A stretch of 44,531 nt of DNA, taken from contig DJOI01000023.1 of the NCBI GenBank assembly GCA_002439605.1, forward strand, positions 1 to 44,531, written 5' to 3'. The notes beneath the pieces are model-generated. The model was not told where the DNA came from. It searched no databases and worked only from the letters and a program-made list of their open reading frames with translations. The position numbers and the translations under genes are program-made. This document shows positions 19,306 through 27,769 of this stretch, one piece after another. Every line of letters starts with the position of its first letter. Position 1 is the stretch's first letter. The stretch is from Candidatus Segatella mututuai (GTDB lineage Bacteria; Bacteroidota; Bacteroidia; Bacteroidales; Bacteroidaceae).

Positions 19306-20015
19306 TATTGTCCTGAATTCGTTTGGTTTTCGATGTAACCTCTCAGAAGGTTGACATCACGCTTGATATTGTATTCTTTTCCATCGGCACCTTTTGCCTT
19401 GACAAGGCAGAAATAAACACCGTCCTTGACAGGCTTTCCTTTGTAGCTTCCGTCCCATCCGTCTGCAGGGTCACGCCATTCGAAGAGCTTCTGTCCCCAA
19501 CGGTTAAAGATGTAGCCATGAAACTCTACGAGGCTCTGATATCCCGATTTTGCTTTATAGATATCGTTGATGCCGTCTCCATTGGGACTGAAGGCATTGG
19601 GCATCTGTAGCTGGCTTTCAGAGATGGTGACGGTGACGGGAGCGTCGTCGGTGAGAAACTCTTGTACTTCGCTATCTTTTGTGAACTTGGCATAGAGCAC
19701 AATGCGATGGGTTCCACTCTTGGTAAACTCGAGTTCGGTGTCCTGTTCATATCTTATTATATAAGGTGTCTCTTCGTTGTTGTGGTAGATGCGCCATTCG
19801 TAGTAACCTTCCCAACCTGTCGTGTTTTCCGGATTGGCCGTACATGATGCCTTGACAGGGGCAGAGCCCGTATAGGCAAGGTCGGTACTGGTCTCGCCGT
19901 CGCTGTTGGTGAAAGTCACAACAGGATTGATGGTAGGATAATCGTCAGCGCAAAGTGTCATAATCGGCACAAGAAGCGCCCATACCAGAAATGTGTATCG
20001 GGTGTTCAAACTCAT
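19305..20015 (-). CDS. Small T9SS cargo protein with type B (CHU_C) sorting domain
   Basis: The 236-residue protein has a signal peptide (to about residue 23). One or two Ig/PKD-like strand-rich segments (about 25-135) are followed by the gliding-motility-associated C-terminal domain. That domain is recognised by PNAFSPNGDGINDIY, FNRWGQKLFEW and GWDGSYKGKPVKDGVYF. The domain directs proteins through the type IX secretion system. Little of the protein lies outside the sorting domain. The gene is first in an operon with uvrA and overlaps its start by one base, an unusual partnership. Confidence 0.85.
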   Translation of the reverse strand: MSLNTRYTFLVWALLVPIMTLCADDYPTINPVVTFTNSDGETSTDLAYTGSAPVKASCTANPENTTGWEGYYEWRIYHNNEETPYIIRYEQDTELEFTKSGTHRIVLYAKFTKDSEVQEFLTDDAPVTVTISESQLQMPNAFSPNGDGINDIYKAKSGYQSLVEFHGYIFNRWGQKLFEWRDPADGWDGSYKGKPVKDGVYFCLVKAKGADGKEYNIKRDVNLLRGYIENQTNSGQ

Positions 20016-20057
20016 ATCTAAGATGTCTTTTTATGCCTTGTGAGGCGTTATTTTGTG

Positions 20058-20065
20058 CAAAGATA
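20058..20065 (-). promoter_or_regulatory. -7 box (TATCTTTG, minus strand) for the T9SS cargo-uvrA operon
   Basis: The plus strand reads CAAAGATA, giving TATCTTTGC on the minus strand 43 bp upstream of the ATG at 20015. It is divergent from the promoter at 20110. Confidence 0.75.
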
Positions 20066-20109
20066 CTAAAAAGATGAGACATGAATATGGCTGGTTGGGA
20101 GTTTTTTTG

Positions 20110-20117
20110 TATTTTTG
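20110..20117 (+). promoter_or_regulatory. -7 box (TATTTTTG) that fixes the start of the LysM gene
   Basis: TATTTTTGC is a good TAnnTTTG match. Transcription should begin near 20124, so the in-frame TTG at 20115 and the ATG at 20121 are too early, and the ATG at 20145 is the likely start. Confidence 0.7.
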
Positions 20118-20144
20118 CACATGAATAACCAAAATATCGACGTT

Positions 20145-21533
20145 ATGAGACTAAATTTAAGATATCTGGTGCTCGTTTTGGGCTTGATGTTGAGCTCTGT
20201 CATGTTGGGACAGAGTATCAAATGGCGTGACATTTATACGGTGAAGAAGAAGGATACCGTCTTTGGCATAGCCAACAAGTATGGACTGAGCTTGCCCGAA
20301 CTGATGGATGCCAATCCTGAGATGAAGCAAGAGGGATATGTGTTGAAGAAAGGAGACACCCTTTTTATTCCTTACGAAAAGAGTAGCAAGAATGCCAATG
20401 CGACATCATCAGCCATTACCACATTGCCTGCCATTGGTGGCAAACCTGTGATGACGGAAACAACGGTTGCAACGTCTGGGCATGCGGTAAGAGTGGGCGT
20501 TATGCTCCCCTTGCACAATGTTGATGGTGATGGCAAACGAATGGTGGAATACTATCGAGGTATTCTGATGGCTTGCGAAACTTTGAAACAGAAAGGTATT
20601 TCTACCGAGATACATGCCTGGAACGTGCCCATAGATGCCGATATTCGTACTACGCTCTTGCAGGAGGGCGCCAACAAATGCGACGTGATTTTTGGTCCTC
20701 TCTATACCAAGCAGGTGGGTGCCTTGGCAGGATTTTGCAAAACTTACGGCATCAAGATGGTGATACCTTTCTCTATCGCAGGTGACGATGTGGAGCGCAA
20801 TAAGGAGATATTCCAAATATATCAGAGTCCAGAGCAACTCAACGAGGCTACCATTCAGGCTTTTCTAAAACGTTTTCCCAGTGCTCATCCCATTTTTGTG
20901 GATTGCAATGACAGTACTTCGCGTAAGGGCAGCTTCACATTCGGGCTTCGTAAGGAACTGGAGCGCAGAAAGATAAGCTACAGCATCACCAATGTAAACA
21001 ATCCTATAGAGCAGTTTGCAAAAGCCTTTGCTCCTTCTGTTCGCAATGTTGTGATACTCAATACAGGACGTTCACCGCAGCTTACCTCCGTGCTCAATAA
21101 GTTAGACGAACTGGATGCCAAGTATCCTGGAGCTGTTGTGTCGCTCTTTGGTTATACGGAGTGGCTGATGTATGCCAAGTACAATCTCGCTCGTTTCTAT
21201 AAGTACGATACTTACATTCCTTCTACTTTCTACTACAATGCCAACTCGGCACGTACCGTGGAGTTGGAGCGTAGCTATAGTCGATGGTTCCATGAGTCAA
21301 TGATGGTGGCTCAGCCAAGTTTTGCACTGACTGGTTACGACCATGCCATGTTCTTCATACAGGGCATAAAGAAACAAGGTAGAAACTTTGCAGGAGGTAG
21401 TGGCATGGTAGGGGGGCGTCCTGTGCAGACACCGCTTCATTTCGTGAAAACTGCCAAGGGAGGCTATCGCAACCAACTGCTGCAGTTGATACACTATACC
21501 TTCAACCGGCAGATAGAGGCTGTGACATATTGA
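20145..21533 (+). CDS. LysM and periplasmic-binding-fold protein
   Basis: From the ATG at 20145 the protein has 462 residues and a clean signal peptide (MRLNLRYLVLVLGLMLSSVMLGQ). A LysM domain (YTVKKKDTVFGIANKYGL to TLFIPYE, about 30-75) binds peptidoglycan. After a Ser/Thr/Ala linker, a type 1 periplasmic-binding fold follows from about 110 (VRVGVMLPLHN, FGPLYTKQVGAL, MVIPFSIAGDD, VVSLFGYTEWL). This resembles LppC/YraM-like or Leu/Ile/Val-binding proteins. It is likely anchored to the cell wall; the ligand is unknown. A PorT-like barrel gene follows 56 bp downstream. Confidence 0.8.
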   Translation: MRLNLRYLVLVLGLMLSSVMLGQSIKWRDIYTVKKKDTVFGIANKYGLSLPELMDANPEMKQEGYVLKKGDTLFIPYEKSSKNANATSSAITTLPAIGGKPVMTETTVATSGHAVRVGVMLPLHNVDGDGKRMVEYYRGILMACETLKQKGISTEIHAWNVPIDADIRTTLLQEGANKCDVIFGPLYTKQVGALAGFCKTYGIKMVIPFSIAGDDVERNKEIFQIYQSPEQLNEATIQAFLKRFPSAHPIFVDCNDSTSRKGSFTFGLRKELERRKISYSITNVNNPIEQFAKAFAPSVRNVVILNTGRSPQLTSVLNKLDELDAKYPGAVVSLFGYTEWLMYAKYNLARFYKYDTYIPSTFYYNANSARTVELERSYSRWFHESMMVAQPSFALTGYDHAMFFIQGIKKQGRNFAGGSGMVGGRPVQTPLHFVKTAKGGYRNQLLQLIHYTFNRQIEAVTY

Positions 21534-21589
21534 TGAAGTGTAACTTGTGTGGCAAGTGAAACTTGACATGAATAGGAGAAATAAATTCA

Positions 21590-22354
21590 ATGAACATAAA
21601 ACAAGCAATAGCGGTTGTGACTGTGTGTCTCTGTAGTCTGACAGCGGCTCAGGCTCAGATAGGCGAGCATCGCAGCGATTTTTCCATAGGTGTAAATGGT
21701 GGATACGTGCTCAGCAAGGTGGGCTTTACCCCCACAGTACAGCAAAAACAGCATGGTGGTATTACGGGGGGATTGTCTATGCGCTATGTATGCGAGAAAT
21801 ATTTCAAGACCATCTGCTCGGTTTATGCTGAGGTGAATTATGCCAAAGTAGGATGGACAGAAGATATACTTGACATAGATAATAATGCCGTTCTGATAAG
21901 TGGTACAGGTGAGGCGCTGAAGTATCAGCGCGATATTACTTATATACAGATACCAGTCTTTGCTCATTTGGCATGGGGAAGGGAGGAAATAGGCTTCAAT
22001 TTCTTTGTCAATGCAGGCCCGCAGATAGGTATCTATCTAAATGAGAGCACGATGACCAATTTTGACGATACGACTCCAACCGAGAACGACAGAGTGAGCA
22101 ATATCACAGCTCAGTATGATATGCCCGTAGAAAAGAAATTCGATTATGGAATCGCTGCGGGAGCAGGTGTGGAATATAGCATTCCCAAGGTGGGACATTT
22201 CCTGCTTGAAGGTCGTTACTATTATGGCTTAGGCAATATCTATGGCTCTTCAAAGAAGGATTACTTCGGAAAAAGCAATTTTGGACAGATAGTCGTAAAA
22301 GCTTCTTACCTATTTGACGTGACGCATTATAAAGGTAAAAAGGAGAAGAAATAA
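21590..22354 (+). CDS. PorT-family outer-membrane beta-barrel protein
   Basis: The 254-residue protein has a signal peptide ending AAQAQ. The rest is an eight-stranded-type barrel with alternating hydrophobic strands (FSIGVNGGYVLSKVG, GGLSMRYV, YIQIPVFAHLAWG, FFVNAGPQIGIYL, YGIAAGAGVEYSI, FLLEGRYYYGLGNIYG, IVVKASYLFDV). The pattern fits the outer-membrane beta-barrel domain found in PorT-like proteins. A AGGAG stretch lies upstream of the ATG. Its exact role is unknown; a T9SS link is only suggested by the family name and the nearby type B cargo gene. Confidence 0.75.
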   Translation: MNIKQAIAVVTVCLCSLTAAQAQIGEHRSDFSIGVNGGYVLSKVGFTPTVQQKQHGGITGGLSMRYVCEKYFKTICSVYAEVNYAKVGWTEDILDIDNNAVLISGTGEALKYQRDITYIQIPVFAHLAWGREEIGFNFFVNAGPQIGIYLNESTMTNFDDTTPTENDRVSNITAQYDMPVEKKFDYGIAAGAGVEYSIPKVGHFLLEGRYYYGLGNIYGSSKKDYFGKSNFGQIVVKASYLFDVTHYKGKKEKK

Positions 22355-22376
22355 TAGAGTTAAGGCAAAAGTGTAA

Positions 22377-23765
22377 ATGAACAAAAATATGACAACAACA
22401 GAAACAATTCAAAAGAAACTGAGCGACTCTGCGTCTGCTCGCTGGGCAGCCCTACTCATAGTGAGCGTCACCATGATGTTTGGCTATTTTTTCACAGATG
22501 TTATGTCTCCACTTGAACCGCTTTTGACTGCGGCAAAAGAAGATGGTGGCTTAGGTCTCGGTTGGAGTTCTGGTGAATACGGCTTCTTTTCGGGAGCTTA
22601 CGGCTTCTTTAATGTATTCCTTTTGCTCCTCTTCTTCGGTGGACTGATTCTCGATAAGTTTGGTATCCGTTTCACAGGAATCCTCTCTACCGTTCTTATG
22701 TTTGTGGGTGCTTTGGTGAAGTGGTATGCCGTAGGGCACGATTTCGAGGGTACTGTGGCTATACCATTCTTTGGTGCTTACGGTACCCAGGTGGTGATAG
22801 CTTCCCTTGGCTTTGCCATCTATGGTGTAGGTTGTGAGATTTGTGGTATTACTGTGAGCAAGGTCATCGTGAAATGGTTTACTGGGCATGAGTTGGCTTT
22901 GGCAATGGGTGTCCAGGTAGCTACAGCACGTTTGGGTACAGCAGCAGCTTTGGGTGTCTCTCTTCCATTTGCAAAGGCAATGGGTGGAGTTGCAGCTTCT
23001 GTAGGCTTGGGCGCAGCTTTGCTTTGTGCCGGTGTACTTGTGTTTCTTGTCTATTGCTTGATGGATAAGAAAGAAGATGCTTCCGCAGCCTCAGTGGTTG
23101 GTGAACCTGAGGAAGGATTTAAGTTCTCTGATCTCAAAGGATTGTTTAAGACTACTGGTTTTTGGTATGTGGCATTCCTATGTTTGATGTTCTATGCAGG
23201 CGTGTTCCCATTCTTAAAGTTTGCTACCAAATTGATGATATTCAAGTATGGTGTGGCACCGGACGTGGCAGGATTGATACCAGCGATGTTGCCATTTGGC
23301 ACCATTTTCTTGACTCCGCTTTTTGGTAGCGTCTACGACAAGTATGGCAAGGGAGCTACCTTGATGATTATCGGTAGTTGTCTTTTGACCTTGGTGCACG
23401 TGGTCTTTGCCTTGCCTATCAATTCGTGGGTGTTGGCTATAGTGATGATGCTAATCCTCGGTATAGCCTTTGGATTGGTGCCTTCGGCCATGTGGCCATC
23501 TGTTCCGAAGATTATCCCGATGAAACTCTTGGGGACAGCATATGCGCTCATCTTCTACATTCAAAACATCGGATTGGCACTGATTCCTGTATGGATAGGT
23601 TGGGTGAACCAGAAGAATACTGCAGCCAATGGTGTTATTGATTATACTGAGACGATGGCCATTTTTGCAGGTTTCGGTATTGTAGCTATTGTCATATCCT
23701 TCCTTCTCTTATTGGAAGATAAGCGAAAGGGCTATGGTTTGCAGCAACCCAATGTGAAGAAATAA
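22377..23765 (+). CDS. Major facilitator superfamily transporter
   Basis: The 462-residue protein has about twelve hydrophobic segments. The MFS loop 2-3 motif is visible as GGLILDKFGIRFTG, and a matching loop in the second half reads GSVYDKYGKG. A cytoplasmic central loop (MDKKEDASAASVVGEPEEG) separates the halves. An alternative start is the ATG at 22389. The substrate cannot be deduced. It starts 22 bp after the barrel gene and is followed 24 bp later by the WG-repeat gene, so all three may be co-transcribed. Confidence 0.8.
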   Translation: MNKNMTTTETIQKKLSDSASARWAALLIVSVTMMFGYFFTDVMSPLEPLLTAAKEDGGLGLGWSSGEYGFFSGAYGFFNVFLLLLFFGGLILDKFGIRFTGILSTVLMFVGALVKWYAVGHDFEGTVAIPFFGAYGTQVVIASLGFAIYGVGCEICGITVSKVIVKWFTGHELALAMGVQVATARLGTAAALGVSLPFAKAMGGVAASVGLGAALLCAGVLVFLVYCLMDKKEDASAASVVGEPEEGFKFSDLKGLFKTTGFWYVAFLCLMFYAGVFPFLKFATKLMIFKYGVAPDVAGLIPAMLPFGTIFLTPLFGSVYDKYGKGATLMIIGSCLLTLVHVVFALPINSWVLAIVMMLILGIAFGLVPSAMWPSVPKIIPMKLLGTAYALIFYIQNIGLALIPVWIGWVNQKNTAANGVIDYTETMAIFAGFGIVAIVISFLLLLEDKRKGYGLQQPNVKK

Positions 23766-23789
23766 AAGTGAGTGAAAGGAAATTATTAA

Positions 23790-24485
23790 ATGAATAAAAA
23801 GAAAGGACTAACCATGAATTCGACACCAGAGTCTTTGATAAAAGAGTATGCTGATCCTATAGAGCAGCAAGAGATAGACAAGTTTATTTGTGCCGAGATG
23901 GGGCGCCAGATTCACCGCTATATCAAAGGAATGTCAGGTACCAAGCAGGCAATGATCAAATTTGAAGAAAAACTGGCAAGTCTTTCTGTTCCCGAGAAAG
24001 AGAAAGCTATTGCCAAGTATATTGACTTGAATCGCAAGGCATTGGACGGGCTGGACCTCAAGATGATTCTTGTACGTTCGGTGGCCAACTATTGTGATAC
24101 ATTCCAGTATATGCTCGATTTTGTCAACGATAAGCGTAAGATGGTATTCTATTATCATCGCATCAAGGCGAAGTACATACAGTATCACGTGGTAATGGAG
24201 CAAGGTGGTAAGTTCGGTATGAAAGACCATGAGGGCAATATGTTACTATCGCCAGTTTATGACTTCCTGCGTACTTGCTACATTTATAATGATGACCTGA
24301 CTATTATGCCAGTCATTGCTGAGAAAAATGGGAAAATGGGTCTTGTGATGCCAGATGGTAAGGACACGATTGTAGCCGATTTTCTATATGATGAAATTTG
24401 TCTGCGTGATGAATATCCATACTTCGAGGCTGTGAAAGATGGCGTGTCTGGATTGATTGACAAGTATGGAAACTTCGTAGGTTAA
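23790..24485 (+). CDS. WG-repeat protein, cytoplasmic
   Basis: The 231-residue protein has no signal peptide. The N-terminal part (to about residue 130) is helical and charged. The C-terminal part holds KLG/WG-type repeats: GKFGMKDHEGNMLLSPVYDF, GKMGLVMPDGKDTIVADFLYDE and DGVSGLIDKYGNFVG. Such repeats form beta-hairpin arrays of unknown function. A second in-frame ATG at 23814 (MNSTPESL), preceded by AAAGGA, is also plausible. Confidence 0.7.
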   Translation: MNKKKGLTMNSTPESLIKEYADPIEQQEIDKFICAEMGRQIHRYIKGMSGTKQAMIKFEEKLASLSVPEKEKAIAKYIDLNRKALDGLDLKMILVRSVANYCDTFQYMLDFVNDKRKMVFYYHRIKAKYIQYHVVMEQGGKFGMKDHEGNMLLSPVYDFLRTCYIYNDDLTIMPVIAEKNGKMGLVMPDGKDTIVADFLYDEICLRDEYPYFEAVKDGVSGLIDKYGNFVG

Positions 24486-24520
24486 GCGAAGAGCCGATTA
24501 TTGCTGTAGCTAAGTTGATA

Positions 24521-24589
24521 ACATGAGCCAAGCAAAAGGGCAATCAGCGGGTTCATCCCAGCCTGACTGCCCTTTTGCTTGGCTCATGT
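24521..24589. terminator. Very long perfect hairpin between convergent genes
   Basis: A 22-bp perfect inverted repeat (24521-24542 with 24568-24589) encloses a 25-nt loop that can itself fold (GGG/CCC). It lies between the WG-repeat gene and the 3' end of the sigma-factor gene and probably terminates both. The stem is longer than usual for a terminator. Confidence 0.7.
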
Positions 24590-24644
24590 ATTGTGTGGTT
24601 TTATTTTGTCTTTGGGGACGTTGATGCAAGTCCTTGTATTACGA

Positions 24645-25520
24645 TTAACCAAGGTATTTCATCAAAATTTTGATTTTGCCACTGTCACGCAGTTTGATGA
24701 TACTCTTCTCGCGAATCTGTCGTACGCGTTCACGGGTAAGATTGAACTCGCTTCCGATTTCCTCCAATCCTTTTTCGTGGCATCCAATGCCATAGCAGTA
24801 GCAGAGAATTTTGCGTTCACGCTCCTTGAGAACAGTACAGAGAACTCGTTGCAACTCTTGACTCATAGATTCAAAGTCAACTTGCTTGTCAGTTCGACTG
24901 TCGTCACCCGATGCCATTACGTCTACCATGGCATTGTCGTCATCATCACTTCCAAATGGAGCGTCAATGCTCATGTGGTGATTGTCGGCCTTGATGGTCT
25001 GGTCTATTTTAGTTTCCTCCATCTTGGTAATCTGGCTCAACTCAGTTACCGAAGGCTTACGCTGATGCTCTTGCTCGAACTTGCTGATTTCTGCCTGAAT
25101 CTTGCTTAGGGCACCAACTTGGTTGAGGGGAAGACGAACAATACGGCTTTGCTCAGCAATCGCTTGCAGAATACTCTGACGAATCCACCATACTGCGTAG
25201 GAGATAAACTTAAAACCACGAGTCTCATCAAACTTCTCTGCTGCCTTTACCAAGCCGATGTTCCCCTCATCGATCAAATCGGTAAGACTCAATCCCTGAT
25301 GTTGGTATTGCTTCGCAACAGATACGACAAATCTAAGGTTGGCTTTCACCAATTTCTCCTTGGCACGTTCTCCCTCACGACCGCCCTTGCGTATTTTTTG
25401 GGCAAGTTCTATCTCTTCGTCGATAGAGACCATGGGTTCACGACCAATCTCTACCAGGTATTTGTCGAGTGCTTCACTGGAGCGGTTGGTAATGCTTTTG
25501 CTGATCTTAAGTTGTCTCAT
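24645..25520 (-). CDS. rpoD: Primary sigma factor (RpoD/SigA, short Bacteroidetes form)
   Basis: The 291-residue protein has region 1.2 (SSEALDKYLVEIGREPMVS), regions 2.1-2.4 (KANLRFVVSVAKQYQHQGLSLTDLIDEGNIGLVKAAEKFD, then FKFISYAVWWIRQSILQAIAE), region 3 and region 4. Region 4 carries the HTH (LEEIGSEFNLTRERVRQIREKSI). It lacks the long region 1.1 of proteobacterial sigma-70, as is normal in this phylum. It directs RNA polymerase to the TAnnTTTG promoters seen throughout the window. Confidence 0.95.
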   Translation of the reverse strand: MRQLKISKSITNRSSEALDKYLVEIGREPMVSIDEEIELAQKIRKGGREGERAKEKLVKANLRFVVSVAKQYQHQGLSLTDLIDEGNIGLVKAAEKFDETRGFKFISYAVWWIRQSILQAIAEQSRIVRLPLNQVGALSKIQAEISKFEQEHQRKPSVTELSQITKMEETKIDQTIKADNHHMSIDAPFGSDDDDNAMVDVMASGDDSRTDKQVDFESMSQELQRVLCTVLKERERKILCYCYGIGCHEKGLEEIGSEFNLTRERVRQIREKSIIKLRDSGKIKILMKYLG

Positions 25521-25855
25521 AAATATTCTTTTTACCTTTCCTTTATTTTTTTATACTATTGATATGTAGGAAAATCGCTATTCCTTGAATCGGGTTGCAA
25601 AGTTACAAAAAAAATACAAAATAAATACCTTTTGATGAAAAAAAGTTTTACAACTTTGCATTTTCGGTCAACTTTGAGAGAAAGACTATTGTGGTATTCC
25701 CAGTTCTTTGAATGCCTAATAGCTTGAAAAACGATATGTCAATGGCGTTTTTTGCTGCATATTGTTTGCATATTCAAAGAAAATGTGTAACTTTGCAATG
25801 TTTTTTCGCATAAGGCATGAAACTATTAGAATTATAATAAAACAACATTAGAATT
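25521..25855. promoter_or_regulatory. Divergent promoter region between the sigma-factor and POT genes
   Basis: The minus strand has TAACTTTG at 25598-25605 (plus strand CAAAGTTA) for the sigma-factor gene. The plus strand has TAACTTTG at 25788-25795, with a TTGTTTG -33-like element near 25762, for the peptide transporter. A-rich tracts lie between them. No gene is seen. Confidence 0.7.
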
Positions 25856-27406
25856 ATGTTTGAAAATCAACCGAAAGGTCTTTATGCATTGGCTTTGGCC
25901 AATACTGGTGAGCGATTTGGTTATTATACCATGCTTGCCATCTTTACGTTGTTTATGCAGGCGAAGTTTGGATGGACAGAATCGCATGCGGGACAGGTGT
26001 ATGCCATTTTCTTGGCTGTCGTATATTTTGCCCCATTATTTGGTGGTATGATTGCCGACAAGATAGGCTATGGCAAGTGCGTTACCATTGGTTTTGTCAC
26101 GATGTTCTTGGGATATCTTGGGTTGGCCATTCCTACAGAGGCAAATGCGACTGGAGAGTATTCCATGTACGCAGGGTTGGCTTGTGTGTCCTTGGGAACT
26201 GGTCTTTTTAAGGGCAACTTGCAAGTCTTGGTGGGTAATCTTTATGATGACCCTAAGTATGCTTCTCGTCGTATTGATGCCTTCAGCCTTTTCTATATGG
26301 CGATTAATATTGGTGCTATGTTTGCGCCTTCTATGGCAAAATGGATTACAAACGTTTATCTTGGCAAATATGGTATGGTTTATGATGCGTCCAACTTTAG
26401 CCCTGAGTATCTGAAAGTTCTCTACGGAGCTTATGGCCTTTGCTTTGGTGTGGCATGTGTGTCCCTTGTAGTTTCTGCTGTTATCTACTTTGCTTGTAGG
26501 AGTTGGTTTAAGCATGCTGATGTTACTGCAAAACAAGCCAAGGAGCAAGAGGCAAGTGTAGAGCAGTTGACTCCTAAGCAAGAGAAAGACCGTATCATCG
26601 CATTGCTGCTTGTCTTTGCAGTCGTTATATTTTTCTGGATGGCTTTCCATCAGAATGGTTCGGCTTTGACATTCTTTGCTAAGAAATATACCAACCTAAC
26701 TGTTTCTGGTGGTATGCGAGTATGGTTTAATATCTTCAGTTTGGCACTCATAGCATTGTCTGTTTACACAGGCTTTGGTGCGTTCCAGTCTAAGTTGGCC
26801 AAGAACCGTGTGGTTTGTGGTATATCTACAGTCGTATTGTTGGCTATTGCCGCTGTTTTGTTCTTGGGTATGAACAATCCTACTATGGCACAGCCTTCCG
26901 ATTTCCAGCAGTTCAACCCCTTTTTTGTAGTAGCATTGACTCCATTCAGCATGGTGTTCTTCGGAACATTGACAAAGAAGGGCAAGGAAGTTAGCGCACC
27001 AGCTCGTATCGCTTGGGGTATGTTGGTGGCAGCTTTAGGTTTCGGTGTCATCACATTGGCCTCAACAGATTTGATTTCACCAATGGATTTGGGAGATAAC
27101 ACACAGAGTATACTATCGCCAGGTTGGTTGATTTCAACATACTTTACATTGACGTTGGCTGAGCTTTTGCTCTCTCCTATGGGCATAGCCTTTGTGTCCA
27201 AGGTGGCTCCTCCCAAGTATAAGGGCTTGATGATGGGCGGATGGTTTGTGGCTACAGCCATAGGTAACTATTTGAGCTCTATTCCTTCGATGCTTTGGAA
27301 CAAAATCCCATTGATGTACAATTGGGGCATCTTGATAGCTCTCTGTCTGATTAGTGCCATCGTTATGTTCGCCCTTTTGAAAAAATTGAAACAGATGACG
27401 GCGTAA
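25856..27406 (+). CDS. POT/PTR-family proton-coupled peptide transporter
   Basis: The 516-residue membrane protein has about 12-14 hydrophobic segments. The family motif GERFGYYTMLAIFTLF is in the first segment, followed by GGMIADKIGYGK and the PTR2 signature region FSLFYMAINIGAMFAPS. The second half contains FWMAFHQNGSALTFFA, with the conserved aromatic and polar residues of the peptide site. It imports di- and tripeptides using the proton gradient. It is expressed alone from the promoter at 25788; a hairpin at 27475 follows. Confidence 0.9.
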   Translation: MFENQPKGLYALALANTGERFGYYTMLAIFTLFMQAKFGWTESHAGQVYAIFLAVVYFAPLFGGMIADKIGYGKCVTIGFVTMFLGYLGLAIPTEANATGEYSMYAGLACVSLGTGLFKGNLQVLVGNLYDDPKYASRRIDAFSLFYMAINIGAMFAPSMAKWITNVYLGKYGMVYDASNFSPEYLKVLYGAYGLCFGVACVSLVVSAVIYFACRSWFKHADVTAKQAKEQEASVEQLTPKQEKDRIIALLLVFAVVIFFWMAFHQNGSALTFFAKKYTNLTVSGGMRVWFNIFSLALIALSVYTGFGAFQSKLAKNRVVCGISTVVLLAIAAVLFLGMNNPTMAQPSDFQQFNPFFVVALTPFSMVFFGTLTKKGKEVSAPARIAWGMLVAALGFGVITLASTDLISPMDLGDNTQSILSPGWLISTYFTLTLAELLLSPMGIAFVSKVAPPKYKGLMMGGWFVATAIGNYLSSIPSMLWNKIPLMYNWGILIALCLISAIVMFALLKKLKQMTA

Positions 27407-27425
27407 TGGTGGTTCCAAAGTCATA

Positions 27426-27465
27426 TGGGATGATTTCCTAACTATTGGGATGATTTCCTAACTAT
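27426..27465. repeat. 20-bp tandem direct repeat, two copies
   Basis: TGGGATGATTTCCTAACTAT occurs at 27426-27445 and again at 27446-27465 with no mismatch, just after the POT gene. It lies in a 363-bp intergenic stretch (27407-27769) that otherwise holds a terminator and the promoter of the protease gene. Confidence 0.85.
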
Positions 27466-27474
27466 GATGATTTT

Positions 27475-27517
27475 ATCGGTAGAAGCGTCTTTTCCCGTTT
27501 CTACCGATTGTGTTTTA
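27475..27517 (+). terminator. Terminator after the POT transporter gene
   Basis: A 10-bp stem ATCGGTAGAA/TTCTACCGAT (27475-27484 with 27499-27508) is followed by TGTGTTTTATTC, a moderately T-rich tail. Confidence 0.65.
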
Positions 27518-27727
27518 TTCTACTCATTTGCGGAGAAGTTTGTTTTGCTTGGGTATCTGTGGATTTTATACTTATTGTTCCGAGGCATGTAATGTGCGTT
27601 GTTTCTTGCTTAGTGTTTGTTGCTATTTTTGCTGGGGCGAGGCGTGTTTTCGGAGGATAGAGTATGACAATGGCTCTTTTAATTTTAAAAAAGAACTTAT
27701 TTGTTTGGTGATTTGCTGAATAAATGC

Positions 27728-27735
27728 TATTTTTG
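27728..27735 (+). promoter_or_regulatory. -7 box (TATTTTTG) for the M48 protease operon
   Basis: TATTTTTGC has a TTTGTTTGG -33-like element about 23 bp upstream. A clear AAGGAG ribosome-binding site, rare in this window, precedes the ATG at 27770. Confidence 0.7.
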
Positions 27736-27769
27736 CAGTACAAACTAATAACTCAAAATAAAGGAGATT

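Noticed and set aside
20115..20144. Earlier starts (TTG at 20115, ATG at 20121) for the LysM protein
   Set aside because: They lie in or next to the -7 box at 20110-20117, and the ATG at 20145 gives a clean signal peptide.
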